This document shows, in pieces, positions 28,408 to 41,305 of a stretch of 64,000 nucleotides of DNA; within the stretch, counting starts at the first letter, position 1, and every line of letters starts with the position of its first letter. The stretch lies in contig OY720637.1 of the NCBI GenBank assembly GCA_963169105.1, forward strand, positions 30,065,925-30,129,924. The letters are read 5' to 3'. The position numbers and the translations under genes were made by a program. Source of the DNA: Ceriagrion tenellum (lineage: Eukaryota > Arthropoda > Insecta > Odonata > Coenagrionidae). The notes below the pieces were generated by a model, which saw only the letters and a program-made list of their open reading frames with translations, was not told the origin of the DNA and did no database searches.

Positions 28408-28680
28408 AATTTAATTATTTGGATTGCTCGTTGAAAGAAAATTAGAAAAGTGAGCAATACTAAGGAGGGAAATTGCCATAGCCAATGAAGCGTTTAGTGA
28501 ACGAAAGGAGCTGACGACGGAGACCTAAAATATAAAAAAGAGGCTGGTGACGAGTTGGATAACGATTATAGCATTGTGTTGGTAGTAACGTGGACTCGGA
28601 GAAAAGAAGACGAGAATTCGCTGCAGGATTTCGAGATGAAGACGTACGCGGAGATGAAGAATGAAACAAACGTTCATAGG
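28408..28680 (+). pseudogene. LINE family A fragment
   Basis: Carries the 'ATAGCCAATGAAGCGTTTAG', 'GAGCTGACGACGG' and 'TGGACTCGGAGAAAAGAAGA' steps of the family (AKEAFSERKEL... TWTRRKEDE), with internal deletions. Confidence 0.6.
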
Positions 28681-29365
28681 GCCCTCCGTTAGTAAAAAAA
28701 AGAGGCACTCCGGGAGTGCCGACAGAAGTGAAAACTTAAAATAACGTGAGCATTTTTGAATGTAGGGAAAAATTTCACTTTATTTTATAAAATTATAATA
28801 AAATCATTTTTGAATTTACCGCGTAAATTTTAAAAAATTAACAAATTTATTTTTTGAATATTTCAAATTTACCGCATAATACAAATTTTTCTATATATCG
28901 TAATGCAAAATTAACAATTTTAAAAAATTCCAATAAAAACACATTTTGAATTTACCGCGCATGATTTGTTCTGTTTCTGGATTTGAAAGCACAGAAGGCG
29001 CGCATGCGCTACATAACAGTTCACGAGACAGCTGTCTATATGTATATGTATACACTAGCGATAAAAAAATTTTCTCCACGTGTTTCCTTTTTTATATTTC
29101 TACAATATATAATTGTAAACACTTCACATTTATAAATTAATTTTATGGCACAACATTCGAATAAGCTACTCAAATTGAACGTATTAAAAGAAATTGAGTT
29201 ATATTGTACTAACCTTCACTATTCTTGTATCGAGTACACTCTCCTGCACGAGTATGGACTATTATATTATCCGGCACAATATTTGTAGCAACCCAAATTG
29301 AATGAACTAAACCGTATATTAGATATATATAATGTAATATGAATACAATTATAATATAGTTTATT

Positions 29366-29735
29366 TGACGGTGACGGTGACGCGAGTCCAATGGCTTTTA
29401 CCCATCCACAAGTACTGTGTATATAGCGAGTATACTGTGTATATACAGAATATACAATTATACATATATTTAGCAGCAGTGACGGTGACGCGAGTCCAAT
29501 GGCTTATACCCATCCACAAAAGTGTATATACAGAATATACAATTACACATATATTTAGTAGCGGTGATGGTGACGGTGACGGTGATGCGAGTCCAATGGT
29601 TTGTACCCATCCACAAGTACTGTGTATATAGCGAGTATACTGTGTATATACAGAATATACATAATTATACATATATGTAGTAGCGGTGACGGTGACGCGA
29701 GTCCAATGTCTTTTACCCATCTACAAAAGTGCTCA
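29366..29735. repeat. Minisatellite, four ~97-110-bp units
   Basis: GACGGTGACGCGAGTCCAAT recurs near 29372, 29480, 29580 and 29690, each followed by ACCCATCCACAA and a TATACTGTGTATATAC block. An internal GACGGT hexamer run varies in length. Confidence 0.85.
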
Positions 29736-29944
29736 ACGCGACATAAGAAGTTTTCACTTCAAAAAAAGTCATGAGGATATTTACCGACTTCCGCCGCTTG
29801 AGTTATCTACCATTACCGGTACTCTATAATAATTATTCGTTTTTTATTCAAATAGGTATTTTACGGTCATTGCTTGGGAATCGCGCGTGCTTGTGTGTTG
29901 ACACTTAATTTCTTCTCACTTCCTCTTATTCTGCGCTCATATTT

Positions 29945-30550
29945 AATTCTGTCTTCTGCATCTACATCTACATACTACCCTGTGAGCAGCCGCGTGGGCG
30001 TGTGGCAGGGGGTGTTAGGACACCACCCGTGTAAAATTGCAAGGGAAGTTTTTGGGAGGTGAAATGTTGACGTGTATTTAGTGGAGCTCAGTTATTACTG
30101 TGGTAGCTTATTGTGAGCGGAAAGACCGAGTTTTATTACCTATCTGTTCGGAAGTGTATCTCTTTTATTTTATCGCATCTGTCAGACTTAGATATGTAGT
30201 GAGGCGTCATGATAATATTCTCTATGTCGCTCTGAAACACACCAGTTCTGAATTTCTCAAGCAAGCAAGCCCAGCGAGTAGCCTCCGAGGCTCTAGTGGC
30301 TCCCACCTAAATCCCTCTAAAAGTTGTGAGAGACTATGTTCGCTCCTGGCAGTTTTTAACGAAGCGTGTAGCTTTTCTTCGTGTTTTAATAATTTTTTTG
30401 GTTAAATATTTACGACCAGGGTCCTAAATTCTCGCGGCATGTTCGAGGTGTGGCCTAACCAGAGCAAAGTAGCATCTCTCTCTGACTTTTTCATCCGAGG
30501 ACCTTCCTATTATACGCTTAAAAAACCTAGTTTCTAAAATGCTGTGCCGC
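29945..30550 (-). pseudogene. Non-LTR (CR1/Jockey-like) 3' end
   Basis: The minus strand of 30400-30540 reads FFKRIIGRSSDEKVRE and FALVRPHLEHAARI, matching the plus-strand copy at 60495. The remainder matches 25225-25620. Confidence 0.6.
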
Positions 30551-30559
30551 GTGTGTTTC

Positions 30560-31620
30560 GTCGTCCTACTCGGTGCACTATGGGACACCAGCCTCACTTA
30601 TTCCCCACGAAAATCGAATGTCTGCACTTCATATTGACTGAGCTTTCTTGGAACCGTTTCCATTGTCCTGGAAGTGGATTTTCTCCGTCATTTTCAACCG
30701 GCCATTGGCTTTTACGACCTTCTTTTGGTGGCTCTGTCGTCGACAGTTGTAAAGAGGCGGCGTGGAGGGGGTCGTTAAACCTTGTCCATTCCCGTCTACG
30801 GAAGGCGCTTGTTGGTGATGATACCCTGCGCCGGAGTGAGGTCTTGTACCGGAAATATTCGCTGGAAGGGGTCGACGTTTGAGGTACGTGATCGTGTTCT
30901 GCACGCCTTCTTAATCGATGTATGCATTCGAATCACGCCTGTTCCCATAGAATCGTCGTCAGCTGAGAGAAAGCATTTCCATAAGAGAGTTCATAGTCTT
31001 GCTGGTGTTATTTCCTAATCTCCGACATCCTTACAAGACTTGTGCATGTGGGAACAAGAGAACGTGAGCTCTCTTGTAGTGCATGAGAAGAGAAACTATG
31101 TGCCGCTGTAAAATTTCCGTTCCGTCCCTGGGAACATCTGGAGTAAGTCTCGTGAGGCTGTCATGCGATAAAAGAAAGGCGAGGTTGTGTGAGGTGAATC
31201 AGGATTATTACTGTCAATGTTTCAAAGGCTTATGCTTTTCCAATTTTTGCCGGAAAGAGTCTTGCACTTCGGATACGTTATGGGGGACATTATGTGATAG
31301 CCGGCGTTACGATTTTATGTATACCGAACGACTTTTAACCCTCTATAACCGAATTCTTTTGTTTCTTCTGAAAAAAAACGTATAAAGTGTATCATAGGCA
31401 TCCATTCTCTTTTACATTAAAATTGACTTTTTTAAAAAATGTTTAAACATTTTTATAGTAATATTGCTACATTGAAGTTACAATGGTATCCAGGGGTAAT
31501 GAATTGTAAGTAGAGAATAAGCATATATTTATATGATACTAGCAAAGGTACCAATTGAAATTCAACGGGGTATGAAATAAAGACAGGGCTTGTAGGTTGG
31601 AGTCGCTCATGAGGTGTATT
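30560..31620. other. Non-coding host sequence
   Basis: Several short overlapping ORFs but no recognisable protein; nothing else was seen. Confidence 0.4.
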
Positions 31621-31632
31621 TTTTTTCTAGGT

Positions 31633-32165
31633 AAATCAGCTATAATTTTTGTTTTATTTTTTGATTCAGCAGATGAAAACCGCATTATATTATGCTTGCC
31701 GAGTTTCGAGATTCTTTTGCAGTTACATATAGAAATTAAACTACTGGCCATTTGCATTCAAGAGGCTAGTTGCTTTAATATTGCATATTGGCATTCTCCT
31801 GTTTTTTTTTACTCTGTTTACTCTGCTATAATTTAAGCTTTATTTTCTAATTCAGCAGATGAAAACCGCATTACATTATGTATACCGAGTTTCAACATTC
31901 TTTTGCAGTAACATATGGAAACTAAACTACAGACGATCTGCATTCTAGAGGCTTTCCGCATTAATATAACATCGTGGCATTCTCCTGTTTTACTCTGCTA
32001 TAATTTTAGCTTATTTTCTAATTCAGCAGATGAAAACCGCATTACATTATGTATACCTAGTTTCAACATTCTTTTGCAGTAACATATGGAAACTAAACTA
32101 CAGACGATTTGCATTCTAGAGGCTTTCCGCATTAATATAACATCGTGGTATTCTCCTGTTTTAGA
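31633..32165. repeat. Tandem array, three ~175-bp units
   Basis: ATTCAGCAGATGAAAACCGC occurs near 31663, 31852 and 32022, followed each time by the same block through GCATTCTAGAGGCTTTCCGC and TGGCATTCTCCTGTTTTA (first unit more diverged). Confidence 0.8.
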
Positions 32166-32649
32166 TGGGTCCTATTTAAATTGGTCCACTTAAAATTGAT
32201 TTTGCCAATTTTAGGCCAAAATATCCTTGAAAATATCGTAATCAGCAACATTTCAGTATACGGCCTAGATTTCCATTGTAATACCCATCTCTAGATATAC
32301 TCAGCCTCCATTGTAAAGGTCCCATTTCCCTTTCTAAAGCTAATACTAATTCCACGGTTACCAATGGAATATCCTATTGTTGACAGAAGTAAAATTCAGG
32401 ATTTTGACATTAAAAACGCGATTTCTAGGAAAATTTTATTCGTACAAGAAAATTGAATGAAAAAATAAGAAACTACAATCTTTTAGCCATCTAATGGCGA
32501 AAACTATTGCCTTCTATCTTTAGTAGAACTAATTAAAATATGCAAAAAGAGAAGCCTCTGCACTAGAACTAAAGAGTTGAGACTTGAGTATTTCAGACAC
32601 ATGAGACACCAGACGGCCCAACACGCTGCCCTTGGGGCCCAGGGGCCTT

Positions 32650-33080
32650 CCTTATAGTCACAATTTTCTTAAAAAAGCGTTACTGGATCAGTAAAGTAAC
32701 CTTGTGTGAACATTTCTCTCAAATCGGTTCTCTCGTTCAATACTTATGAGGCTTTTAAGAAAGCATTCTTTAGGAACCTTGGGCCCTCTGGGGCCCCAGC
32801 GTGACTTACGACCCCATGGTTGTTGTTCATTCATTATAGGTATATTTTACGTGTTTTTAATACTGGCAAGAATTATGTTCCAGGGCCAATTTTTGGCGTT
32901 GAAAGGGCATATTTGAGGGCCTTCTAGGGCCCCAAGGCCCTTGTTTTATAGCTTATGTGTGAACCAGATATATCAAGTATCTTTATGCCAAATTTTGTTT
33001 CAATCGATTCAGTGGTTTATGAGTGATTGAGTAACAGACAGACAGACACCACTAGATTTTTATATATTAGTTAGATGTTA
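32650..33080 (+). repeat. Possible RTE-like LINE 3' tail
   Basis: TTTTGTTTCAATCGATTCAG, then ACAGACAGACAGAC and TTTTATATATTAGTTAGAT, is the usual ending of RTE-type LINE 3' UTRs; a related piece may lie at 33330-33440. No reverse transcriptase is present. Confidence 0.4.
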
Positions 33081-34800
33081 CCTCCAAGTCACAGTGGGTT
33101 ATAGGGGGTTAATAATTTTCAAACTATGACTCATATCTAAATTAGTAATCTATGATTCATTTAAGTAACGATTTAAGTGTTACTGCAGCTTCAAACATAA
33201 CCTCACGAAGTAAAACTAGTAAAGAAAAAACCTTCGGCATCGCCGAAGCTTGAATACCCCACACCACTTTCATTTTGTTATTTAAAAAAAACGTGGTTTT
33301 AGTCCGATCCAACCTATTTGAGAACTGTGCTGCCTGTGGACTACTAGAGGCTAATGAACCAACTTTCAGCTGGATATATATAATTTTTTACGGCAGTCAT
33401 CGTGCAAAGAGACAGACAGATGGACATAGGTAGATGGACTCGTAAGGTGATGCTGATCATTTTTATTATAGTATATACTTTTCCATACCTGCCACGCCTC
33501 CTTCAATGCGTTCCATTTCTGCTGTGGCAAAATCAATGTACCCTGACTACGTAGTGGTGTAGGGTATAAAAAATGCAGAATATGAGCGGTTCGCCGCCGG
33601 ATAGCCTAGGTAAAAATTCCTTAGACGCTGTTCTGTGGAACGTAAGGAATTATACAGAAATTGACTCTATTTCAGAACTAGTTCCTTTTCTAAGGATCTG
33701 TACGGAACATGAGAGCGAACAAATGTTCTGTAGAGTTATTTTTTGCAGAGCAAAATAACTCCTTACCAGCTGCTCTGTAGAACTTCAGCAAATATACGGA
33801 AATAAGGAAAGTCTGCAGAACGTCGTAGGGAATTCCGTAAAATGGCGTTTCAATACTTCAAGGAATATCTGCAGAACTTTTAAAGAAATTCTGCAGAAGT
33901 ATTTATAAGGAAACTATACAGAATTTATTAGCAGGGAAACTAGTAACAGCTTGGGAGGGCTTACCCTTAGGATGTTGTGAGATATCGTTTGACAGAGGTT
34001 GATAATTACTCTAAAATAATTTACTAACAGTGGCATTAGTGGCAGCAGTAAAATTTTAAACTGATGAAGTGTTGAATGTGAGCCTTTTTCTCAAACATTT
34101 AATCTTGTCCAAATTCATATCTTCAAAATAGGACGGTGAATAAGTATGGCCTTTGATTACGAAATGAGAGCAGACTTAAACAAGGGGTCCAAGTAAACCT
34201 CTGTAGACAGCAGAAGAACAAATTTGGTGGATGAGGCAGCGTCGGCAAATTCTCCTTTTACAACGCCTTTCATGGGGGAAAAAGTTTCTTAGTCGATTTT
34301 CTTTTTTAAGGGATTGGTGGCGCTGACGCCGTGGTATTTTATTTTAAAAGGCTCGATCGATCAAATTCTACCTCTTGATTGTGATCGCTACCCTCAGTGA
34401 ATTATGCGTGTCCCGCCAGTATCTTTTTAATTCGATTATTGTCCCGAGAGTCGATTCTCTTAATCCATTTACCTCGATGGAGCGAGAATGGACTTTTCGC
34501 ACGATAAATTCAAGCGTTCATTGTGCCGTATTCTTTCTGCCCCCTCTCGGCTACGCTCCGGGAAGAAATGCGGTGACGCGAGCGATATTAGGCGATTGTC
34601 GTCACGCATTTCACATTCAAGATCATAAATCGAAAACAATGGGGGAACATTGACTTTTTATCGTGTGTGGTGCGTACAATTCTCAACCGTGAACCCGGAA
34701 AATTCCTTCCCATTTGTTCAACTACAAACAGTTTTGTACCTTATTCCTATTCATGAATCCTGCGCCAATTTAGGATGGTTTGAATGTGTTTGTGCCTCTT
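33080..34800. other. Non-coding host sequence with palindromic CTGCAGAA motifs
   Basis: 33570-33930 is dense in CTGCAGAAC/AAGGAAT repeats and TTCTGCAGAA palindromes, suggesting an old repeat. The rest shows nothing recognisable. Confidence 0.4.
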
Positions 34801-34809
34801 TATCTTCAT

Positions 34810-35460
34810 AATAGAAGCTGATGTTAGAAGACACCTTGAGAGTAGAGAAATTATATCGAGTGCATACCATCACCTATCTCGGAAGTACCATCACGTGGTA
34901 CGTAAGGAAGTTCAACGGACATTAAGCGGAGAATAGCCCAAGCTAAGAAGGCTTTCATTAGAAAAAGACAACTGCTGTGCTCAAAGGAGATAGAACTGCT
35001 AACGAGGAAACGGGATGTTGAAATCTTCGTGTGGAGTGTGGAACTCTATGGATCGGAAGCATGGACCATTGGAAAAGCTGACAAGAAAAGATCTGAAGCC
35101 TTGGAGACCTGGTACTGGAGGAGGATGCTGAAGATAAAATGGATGGACAAAATAAGAAGTGATGAAGTGTACAGAAGAGTAGAAGAGGAAAGAACCATAT
35201 GGAACACCATACAGAAAAGAAGAACCAGATGGATTGGACACGCCATGATACACAATGGGTTTCTGAAGAACATAGTTAAAGGTAAAATGGTGGGAGTAGT
35301 CCCCAGAGGAAGGCCCAGGAAAAGGCTAATGGACCAAATAAAGAGGAGAAGTGCATAGGAAAGATACCAAAAGGAAATGGAACTAGAATTAAATAGGGAA
35401 TGATGGAGGGCTGCAGTCAACCAATCTTAGGCTTTAACTACCAGTGAATGAATCTTTATA
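34810..35460 (+). pseudogene. LINE RT C-terminal region, family B (best copy)
   Basis: An open stretch (35029-35358) reads GSEAWTIGKADKKRSEALE, WYWRRMLKIKWMDKIRSDEV, RRTRWIGHAMIHNGFLKNIV and PRGRPRKRLMDQIKRR, the typical end of endonuclease-reverse transcriptase LINEs. Upstream (34810-35028) the frame is broken. The end (GGAGGGCTGCAGTCAACCAA) defines the family tail seen at 17905, 51560 and 56155. Confidence 0.8.
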
Positions 35461-35469
35461 ATTGGCTCG

Positions 35470-36790
35470 CCTGTTTTGCTCGCGAAGAAGATCATCACTT
35501 AATTGATTTTGTTCGTATTTTTTTTGCTTTTCGGTTAATGTATTCTTTTCTACCTCTGGCTCGATACTTTTTTAATTCACTGGAAACGGTCCGATTTCAA
35601 CTAAATTAATACACACATTAATAATAAAAACCTGCGCGTTTAAGTTACATTCTCCCAATGGCACCAGAAGTATGTGATTTGTAACATCCCAAACCTTGGA
35701 GGTGCATTTTACGGTGTCCTTTCTGTCATCTACCGAATTGTATGTCGTAAGCATTGATTGTCGAAATCTTGTGGCATTTTTCATCCCTGCCACCCCTATT
35801 GTTGGTCCTCAGTTTCTTTATTGAAGAATTTATTGTGAACTTTCCTCACTTCCCATTTCTTAATCGTATACAATTATTTTCTTTGACCTATTTTGACCAT
35901 TCCTTGCTCTATATAATTGTCGTGTATTCTCCTTTCGGGTACACCTAAATCATCTCATTATTTTGGTGTTAACGAAGGAGATTATTATGTCTAGTTTAGA
36001 ATAAGCTTCATTGCAGAGTCTGGGGTCGTAATGATATGAAATATTTGGATTTCAAGCAAAATTCGGCTGTTGACATTTAATCTCCATACGCCTTCCTAAT
36101 TAGTATTGGTAGAGTGTTAAGTGGCGGTGTCTGTTTTTTACTCCAATTTAAAAAATGGACACAATGACGTCCGTGTGATAAAATCGTCCTACAATGAACG
36201 TTTCAGTACCTTTTTCTGTAGGTCTACTCTAGTTACACGCAAATGTGCTTCACTGCTGTTCTTCGTTAAATACGAGCGGAGAATTTTTTGAATTTTTTAT
36301 ATTAATATCTACGCTTTGTCAATGTGGTAGTTCGCACTGTGGTAGCAGTCAGGGAATGCGGCTGATGGAACAGAATGCGTCAAGGTTTGTCTCCCTCTGG
36401 GGGACGAAGTTCGGCCCTTTGATAAACACACTCCACTCGGCGTTCAAGTTGGTGTCAGGATTCCAGTGAATTCCATCCGCCGTCGCCGATTTCGAACCAG
36501 GGAACCGAAACAATCTGTATGATCCATTTGCCTTTTTATTGCCTGTCATTTAGTGACGAGCAATGAAGGGTTCCGAATATTTGGTGGAGATAGTTATCGT
36601 CGTGCAGTACTCTTACAACTGCGTGGTTGGTTTCCAGGCGGGTTGTTAATTCATTTATGCCATTCCTATTTTATTCCTCCCTTCCGAGCGTTGGCCCACT
36701 GTGCGTTCCTCTCACACCATATTCATCATAATTTAACCCATTTATAGTGTCCTCAATGTTCTATTTTCACCATTATACCTATTTCCTACC
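35470..36790. other. Non-coding host sequence
   Basis: No gene or repeat identified. Confidence 0.4.
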
Positions 36791-36799
36791 CTAACTCGC

Positions 36800-37576
36800 G
36801 GACAATCAAGTGCTGGTTAGTGGAACTTCGAAGGGACTGCAAGCTTTGGTAGATGCTTTAGAGATGCAGTGCGGGATATTCGGAATGAATATAAACCATA
36901 AGAAATGAAAAGTAATGAGATTCTCTCAGACAAAGAAAGCGAGGCTGGTGATCAAAGTTTAAGGGCACAAACTGGAGTAACTAGAGTATTTAATTACTTA
37001 GGTAGTACGCTAGAAGAAAGCGGACATAGTAGCAAAGACATAAGGAAGAGAATAGCGTTAGCTAAGGAAGCGTTTAGTAATTGAAGGGAGCTGATGACGG
37101 GGACATTGGGTAGGGATGTGAAGAAGGGGCTGGTGTAGAGCTTGATATGGAGCGTAGCGTTGTATGGAGCAGAAACGTGGACCCTGAGAAAGGAGGACGA
37201 GAATAGGCTGCAGGCATTTGAGATGTGGGTGTGTAGAAGGTGAGGTGGACGGAGAGGAAGACTAAAGAGGAAGTGCTTTAGATGGTGGGCGAGTAAAGGA
37301 AACTTCCGAATGAAATTCTAGATCGCCAGTGTAGTTGGTTGGAGGATGTAATAAGGGGCGAGGGGTTGCTCAAGAATGTGATAGAGGAAAGGACGTTGGG
37401 CAAGCGGGGAAGAGGAAGAAAGAGAATAGGTTTCATGGACTGGAAGAAGAAGGGTAGATCGTATGCTGAGGCGAAAAAGGAAATACTAGAGGTAGATAGG
37501 CCCCTGAAAATGGAGTTACCGCGAGGAAATTCTCTGACATTCAACAAAACCTACCGTAACTGGTAGAATACTTAAA
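36800..37576 (+). pseudogene. LINE family A RT, longest decayed copy
   Basis: Starts around the degenerate RT 'DD' region (QVLVSGTSKGLQALVDALEM), continues through GSTLEESGHSSKDIRKRI, AKEAF, SVALYGAETWTLRKEDE and LGKRGRGRKRIGFMD, with stops and frameshifts. It ends in the conserved 3' UTR at 37576, nearly touching the inverted copy that begins at 37590. Confidence 0.75.
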
Positions 37577-37589
37577 AAAAATCTACCGG

Positions 37590-37830
37590 TGAAGGTATGT
37601 TTTAATGAAAGTCAGAGAATCTCCTTCCGGTTTTCTTAACTTTCAGGGTCCTAGCTACCTATTGTATTTCCTTTTTCCCCTCAGCATACGATCCACCCTT
37701 CTTCATCCCATGTATAAAACCAATTCTCTTTCGATTATTCTCTTCCCCGCTTGCCCAAAATCCCTCTGCCTATCGCGGCATAGAGGGAACCGTCGCCCCT
37801 CATCACGTCTTCCAGCCACCTACCCTCCAT
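37590..37830 (-). pseudogene. LINE family A tail, inverted neighbour
   Basis: The minus strand matches the family tail (FMDGMKKG-equivalent, 3' UTR at 37590). With the plus-strand copy ending at 37576 it forms a tail-to-tail pair. Confidence 0.7.
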
Positions 37831-38489
37831 ATGACCCGCTAGAATCCTATTCAATTATCTTTGCGACTGAGAGGCTGACCTAAGTTATTTGGGGTTTAGG
37901 GAAGAGGACACGTGACTTAGCGTAAACCAACCAGAATGCAGTAGGCGGTGCCTAGCCTCTCGGAAATTCAGTCGCTCTCAGACCTCCATAGTGTACGTTT
38001 CGCGAGTCAGGTGGCTGTGTTGCCAAACCTCCATTGCATTCGTTCTTTTGATGTGCTGTGGTGATCTTCATGAGAGAAAACATGGCAACGTCCACCTTCC
38101 TCTCTCCCCACCCCACCTCCCTGGTGTCGAAGGCCCCACCTCCTGCCACGACGCCGCTCGAACCGTTCCGAGCACGCACGAAGGGCCAATCGCAAAGATA
38201 TTTGAAAAGGATAATAGTCATTGAGTGGTTACATTGCATAAAATCTCATCTCCTGGAAATAGATGGTGATGTTTTGATCCACTCTGGAAAATTCCACGCG
38301 GGTCGAGGGTGGGTGAAAGAGGGTGTATAACGGGGGATGTGTGCTCGCGTGCGAGGGGATGACAAAGTGTGACCGGAGGGGGTGGGAGTGGAATCGATTC
38401 TCTCGTGGAGTTGGTTACGACCTCTCCGGGGAGAGAGCTTGCAGGGCAGGGCGGAAGGGAAGGTTATATATGTGTCCGTATATACGTTC

Positions 38490-38800
38490 AGCAGTAGGAG
38501 GAACTGGATGACGGGGACCTTACATAAGGATACATAGCTGGCGAATTGGTTGATGTTGAGTGTTGCGCTGTATGGGGCAGAAATGTGGACTTCGAGAAAA
38601 GAAGACGAAATTAGGCCGCAGGATTTCGAGATGTGGATGTGGAGGAGGATGGAGAAGGTGCGGTGGAGGAATAGAAACGAGGAAGTGCATGGTATGGGTG
38701 GTTAGGAAAGAAAACTTCTGAGTGAGATTAGGAGGAGGCAATAGGGGGCTGAAAGAGGTAATGGGAGCAAAGGGTTGCCCAAGAGTATAATACAGGGAAG
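38490..38800 (+). pseudogene. LINE family A fragment
   Basis: Contains 'GTTGCGCTGTATGGGGCAGA', 'GATGTGGATGTGGAGGAGGA' and 'AAGGGTTGCCCAAGAGT' steps; the frame is lost. Confidence 0.65.
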
Positions 38801-39525
38801 TATAAAATCCGAATTATTATTATTATTATAATGTATTCTACCGGTAAAGGTAGGTTTTGTTGAATGTCAGAGAATCCGTTCCCGGTCTTTTGCACATTCA
38901 GGGGCCTATCTCCCTCGAATATATCCGTTTTCGCCTCTGCATAAGATCTACCCTTCTTCATCCCGTCCATGAAACCTATTTTCTTTCTTCCCCTTCCCCG
39001 CTTGCGCAACATCCTTCCTTCTATCACACTCTTCAGCAACCCATCACCCTTTATTACCTCCTTCAGCCATCTACCCTGCCTTTCCCGGATTTCATTCAAA
39101 AGATTCCTTTTCTCGCACACCATCTTCAGCACTTCCTCGTTAGTCTTTCTTTCCGTCCTCCTAACCTCCTCCATCCTTCTCCACACCCACATCTGAAATG
39201 CCTGCAGCCTACTCTCTTCCTCCTTTCTCAGGGTCCACGTTTCTGCCCCATACAACGCTACGCTCCATATCAAACTCTTTACCCGCCTCTTCTTCACATC
39301 CTTACCCAGTGTCCCCGTCATCAACTCTCTTCTATTTCTAAACGCCTCCTTAGCTAGTACTATTCTCATCCGTATGTCTTTACCACTATGCCCATTTTCC
39401 TCTAGCATGCTACCGAAGTAATTAAACTGTTCTACTTGCTCTAGTTTTTGACCTCCAACCGAATATTCTTGCGAAATTGAGTGGAATTTTAGCATAATGC
39501 AGAAATAAAATGGGCACTTCTCCAC
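38728..39525 (-). pseudogene. LINE family A RT C-terminus, open reading frame
   Basis: 265 aa open frame on the minus strand, the best copy of family A: EQFNYFGSMLEENGHSGKDI, AKEAFRNRRELMTGTLGKDV, VALYGAETWTLRKEEESRL, MWVWRRMEEVRRTERKTNEE and RKRGRGRKKIGFMDGMKKG. It lacks the endonuclease and RT core, so it is a 5'-truncated insertion. The last ~50 residues read into 3' UTR. Confidence 0.85.
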
Positions 39526-39814
39526 AAATATAAAATTTACTTCGACCCGGGTTTCAGTGTTTATAAATCAACATCAGGTGTATAATTTCTTTATTAAGGA
39601 GGGAAGTATGTTACGCAAACGGGGAAGAGGAATAGACTTTACACCGTTAGGCTTCACTTCGTGGAAGTATTTTACATTCGCATCCATATTGAAAATAAGT
39701 ATTGTAGTCTTCCACAGTTATTTTTCGTAATCGTACGACGCGTTTCACAGCCTGCTGCATCTTCGGGTAGAATTGTTTATCTTTTATTTATTGATTGTTA
39801 CCATAGTAACCTCA

Positions 39815-39920
39815 AACCAAGGAGGGGGGGAAGAGGAAGAAAGTGATTTTTAAAATGGACGGGATGAAGAAGGATAGATCTAACGCTGAGATGAAGAATG
39901 AGCATTAAACGTGGGTAGGA
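39815..39920 (+). pseudogene. Short LINE family A remnant
   Basis: GGGGGAAGAGGAAGAAAGTG, then ATGGACGGGATGAAGAAGGA, match the FMDGMKK tail. Confidence 0.5.
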
Positions 39921-40459
39921 CCTTGTATTTGTAAAAATTCAAAGGGTATTTTTTTTACTGGCTCCCACTCAAACCTACACTTGACGGTAGATTACATAAT
40001 AATAATACGTATGGGGGAGGTTATGTACTCTCCTCATGCGGTGAGATATAAGCTTGGGTTCACTATTCCATCTTTTTTTGTCGTGTTTTGTCTCGGCCGA
40101 AAGAATTCTTTTCCCATTTCGACTTCCTCCTCCTTGGGGGCGGGCCTGCTCCGTTTCAGGTTCGTCCCTGTGCGGAAGTGGAGCGATGAGCTGTCACGTT
40201 AAGAATCGCGTGCAGAGTTGAGTCCATTCTCCACTCTACGCTCATCCCCGGGACCCTTCTTTTGTGACATGAAGCTGAAATGCGAAATATTTTCACACTT
40301 TCTTCATCCGCCTCGATCATCATTTTCCTACCTATGTTATCAAGGGCCCAAAAAACCATAGGGATCTCGGTGAGTGGAGAGGCTCTCTAGGTTATTGTCG
40401 AAAAAGGTTTCTCGGAGAATTTCGCGATACTATTTGAGTCGACTCTTAGAAGTTACTGG

Positions 40460-41297
40460 CAGTGATGTGATGTAACGAAGTGAAAGTAATCGAATTACTT
40501 GTAACGATTACATTTTCGATAATTTTTACTTATAATCGATAAATGTTTAAAAAAGTAATTTTTACTTGTAATCTACTTCAAAGCTCGTGTGAGTAATCGT
40601 TACATTTGAGTTATCGAAAGTGAAAATTTGAATTCCTCGCGCGCTGAACGCATCGAGAGGCATTTTAACTACATTTTCATATGGGGGAAGTTTCCGCAGC
40701 TTCTGATGAAGTAAATCAGTACTTGCTTTGTACTTCAACAGAAATAGAGTTACTTCACCAACTGTCAATTCTAAAAAGAGCATTTATCAAAGCAAACGCT
40801 TCCTTGCCATCTAGTGCTCCTGTGGAGCGGCTTTTTAGTGTGAGCAAAGACATTTTGGCACCATAGAGGGGCAAACTATCAGATGAAAATTTTAAAATGC
40901 AATTGTTCTGCAAAGTAAATTAAAATATTTAAATATTGATGTTTTACCTTAAATATATTCATTATATTGTGTTTTCTATTTATTTGCATGATGTTGTTTT
41001 TAGGATACATCCCCATCCACAGGTGTAAATATTTATTCCTAAGCTGCCTAAATCCAGCTTTTTAACTATTATTTAATGCTAAGGCATTGAAGAATAATTA
41101 AAATGTTGGTTTTCATGTTAGTACTCCCTGTTCGAGAAAATATTGACTGCGATTGCGTCATTTACAGGAGCAAAATAAAAATTAATTGTAATCCTACTGC
41201 TTACTTTTTCAAAGAGTAATTTGTAATTGTAATTAATTACAAATTTGACAATGTAATTGAGCCCGATCACATTTTTTCAGTACTTTTCCCATCACTG
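40460..41297. mobile_element. hAT transposon remnant with TIRs and 8-bp target duplication
   Basis: 838 bp. Both ends read CAGTGATG inward, followed by GGA/TGA. The flanking 8-mers are gttactgg (40452-40459) and gttacaag (41298-41305), 6 of 8 matching. The interior holds a transposase remnant (40681-40922). The subterminal regions are rich in GTAATyrnATTAC-like palindromes. Confidence 0.85.
40681..40922 (+). pseudogene. hAT transposase dimerisation domain fragment
   Basis: Reads ANASLPSSAPVERLFSVSKD, the hallmark of the hAT C-terminal dimerisation domain, then a stop (40864-40866), then RGKLSDENFKMQLFCKVN in the same frame. The domain is thus interrupted by one stop codon, and the catalytic part is missing. 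Confidence 0.85.
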
Positions 41298-41305
41298 GTT
41301 ACAAG

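Noticed and set aside
29361..29720. Two long ORFs on opposite strands
   Set aside because: Read-through of a minisatellite with units near 100 bp.
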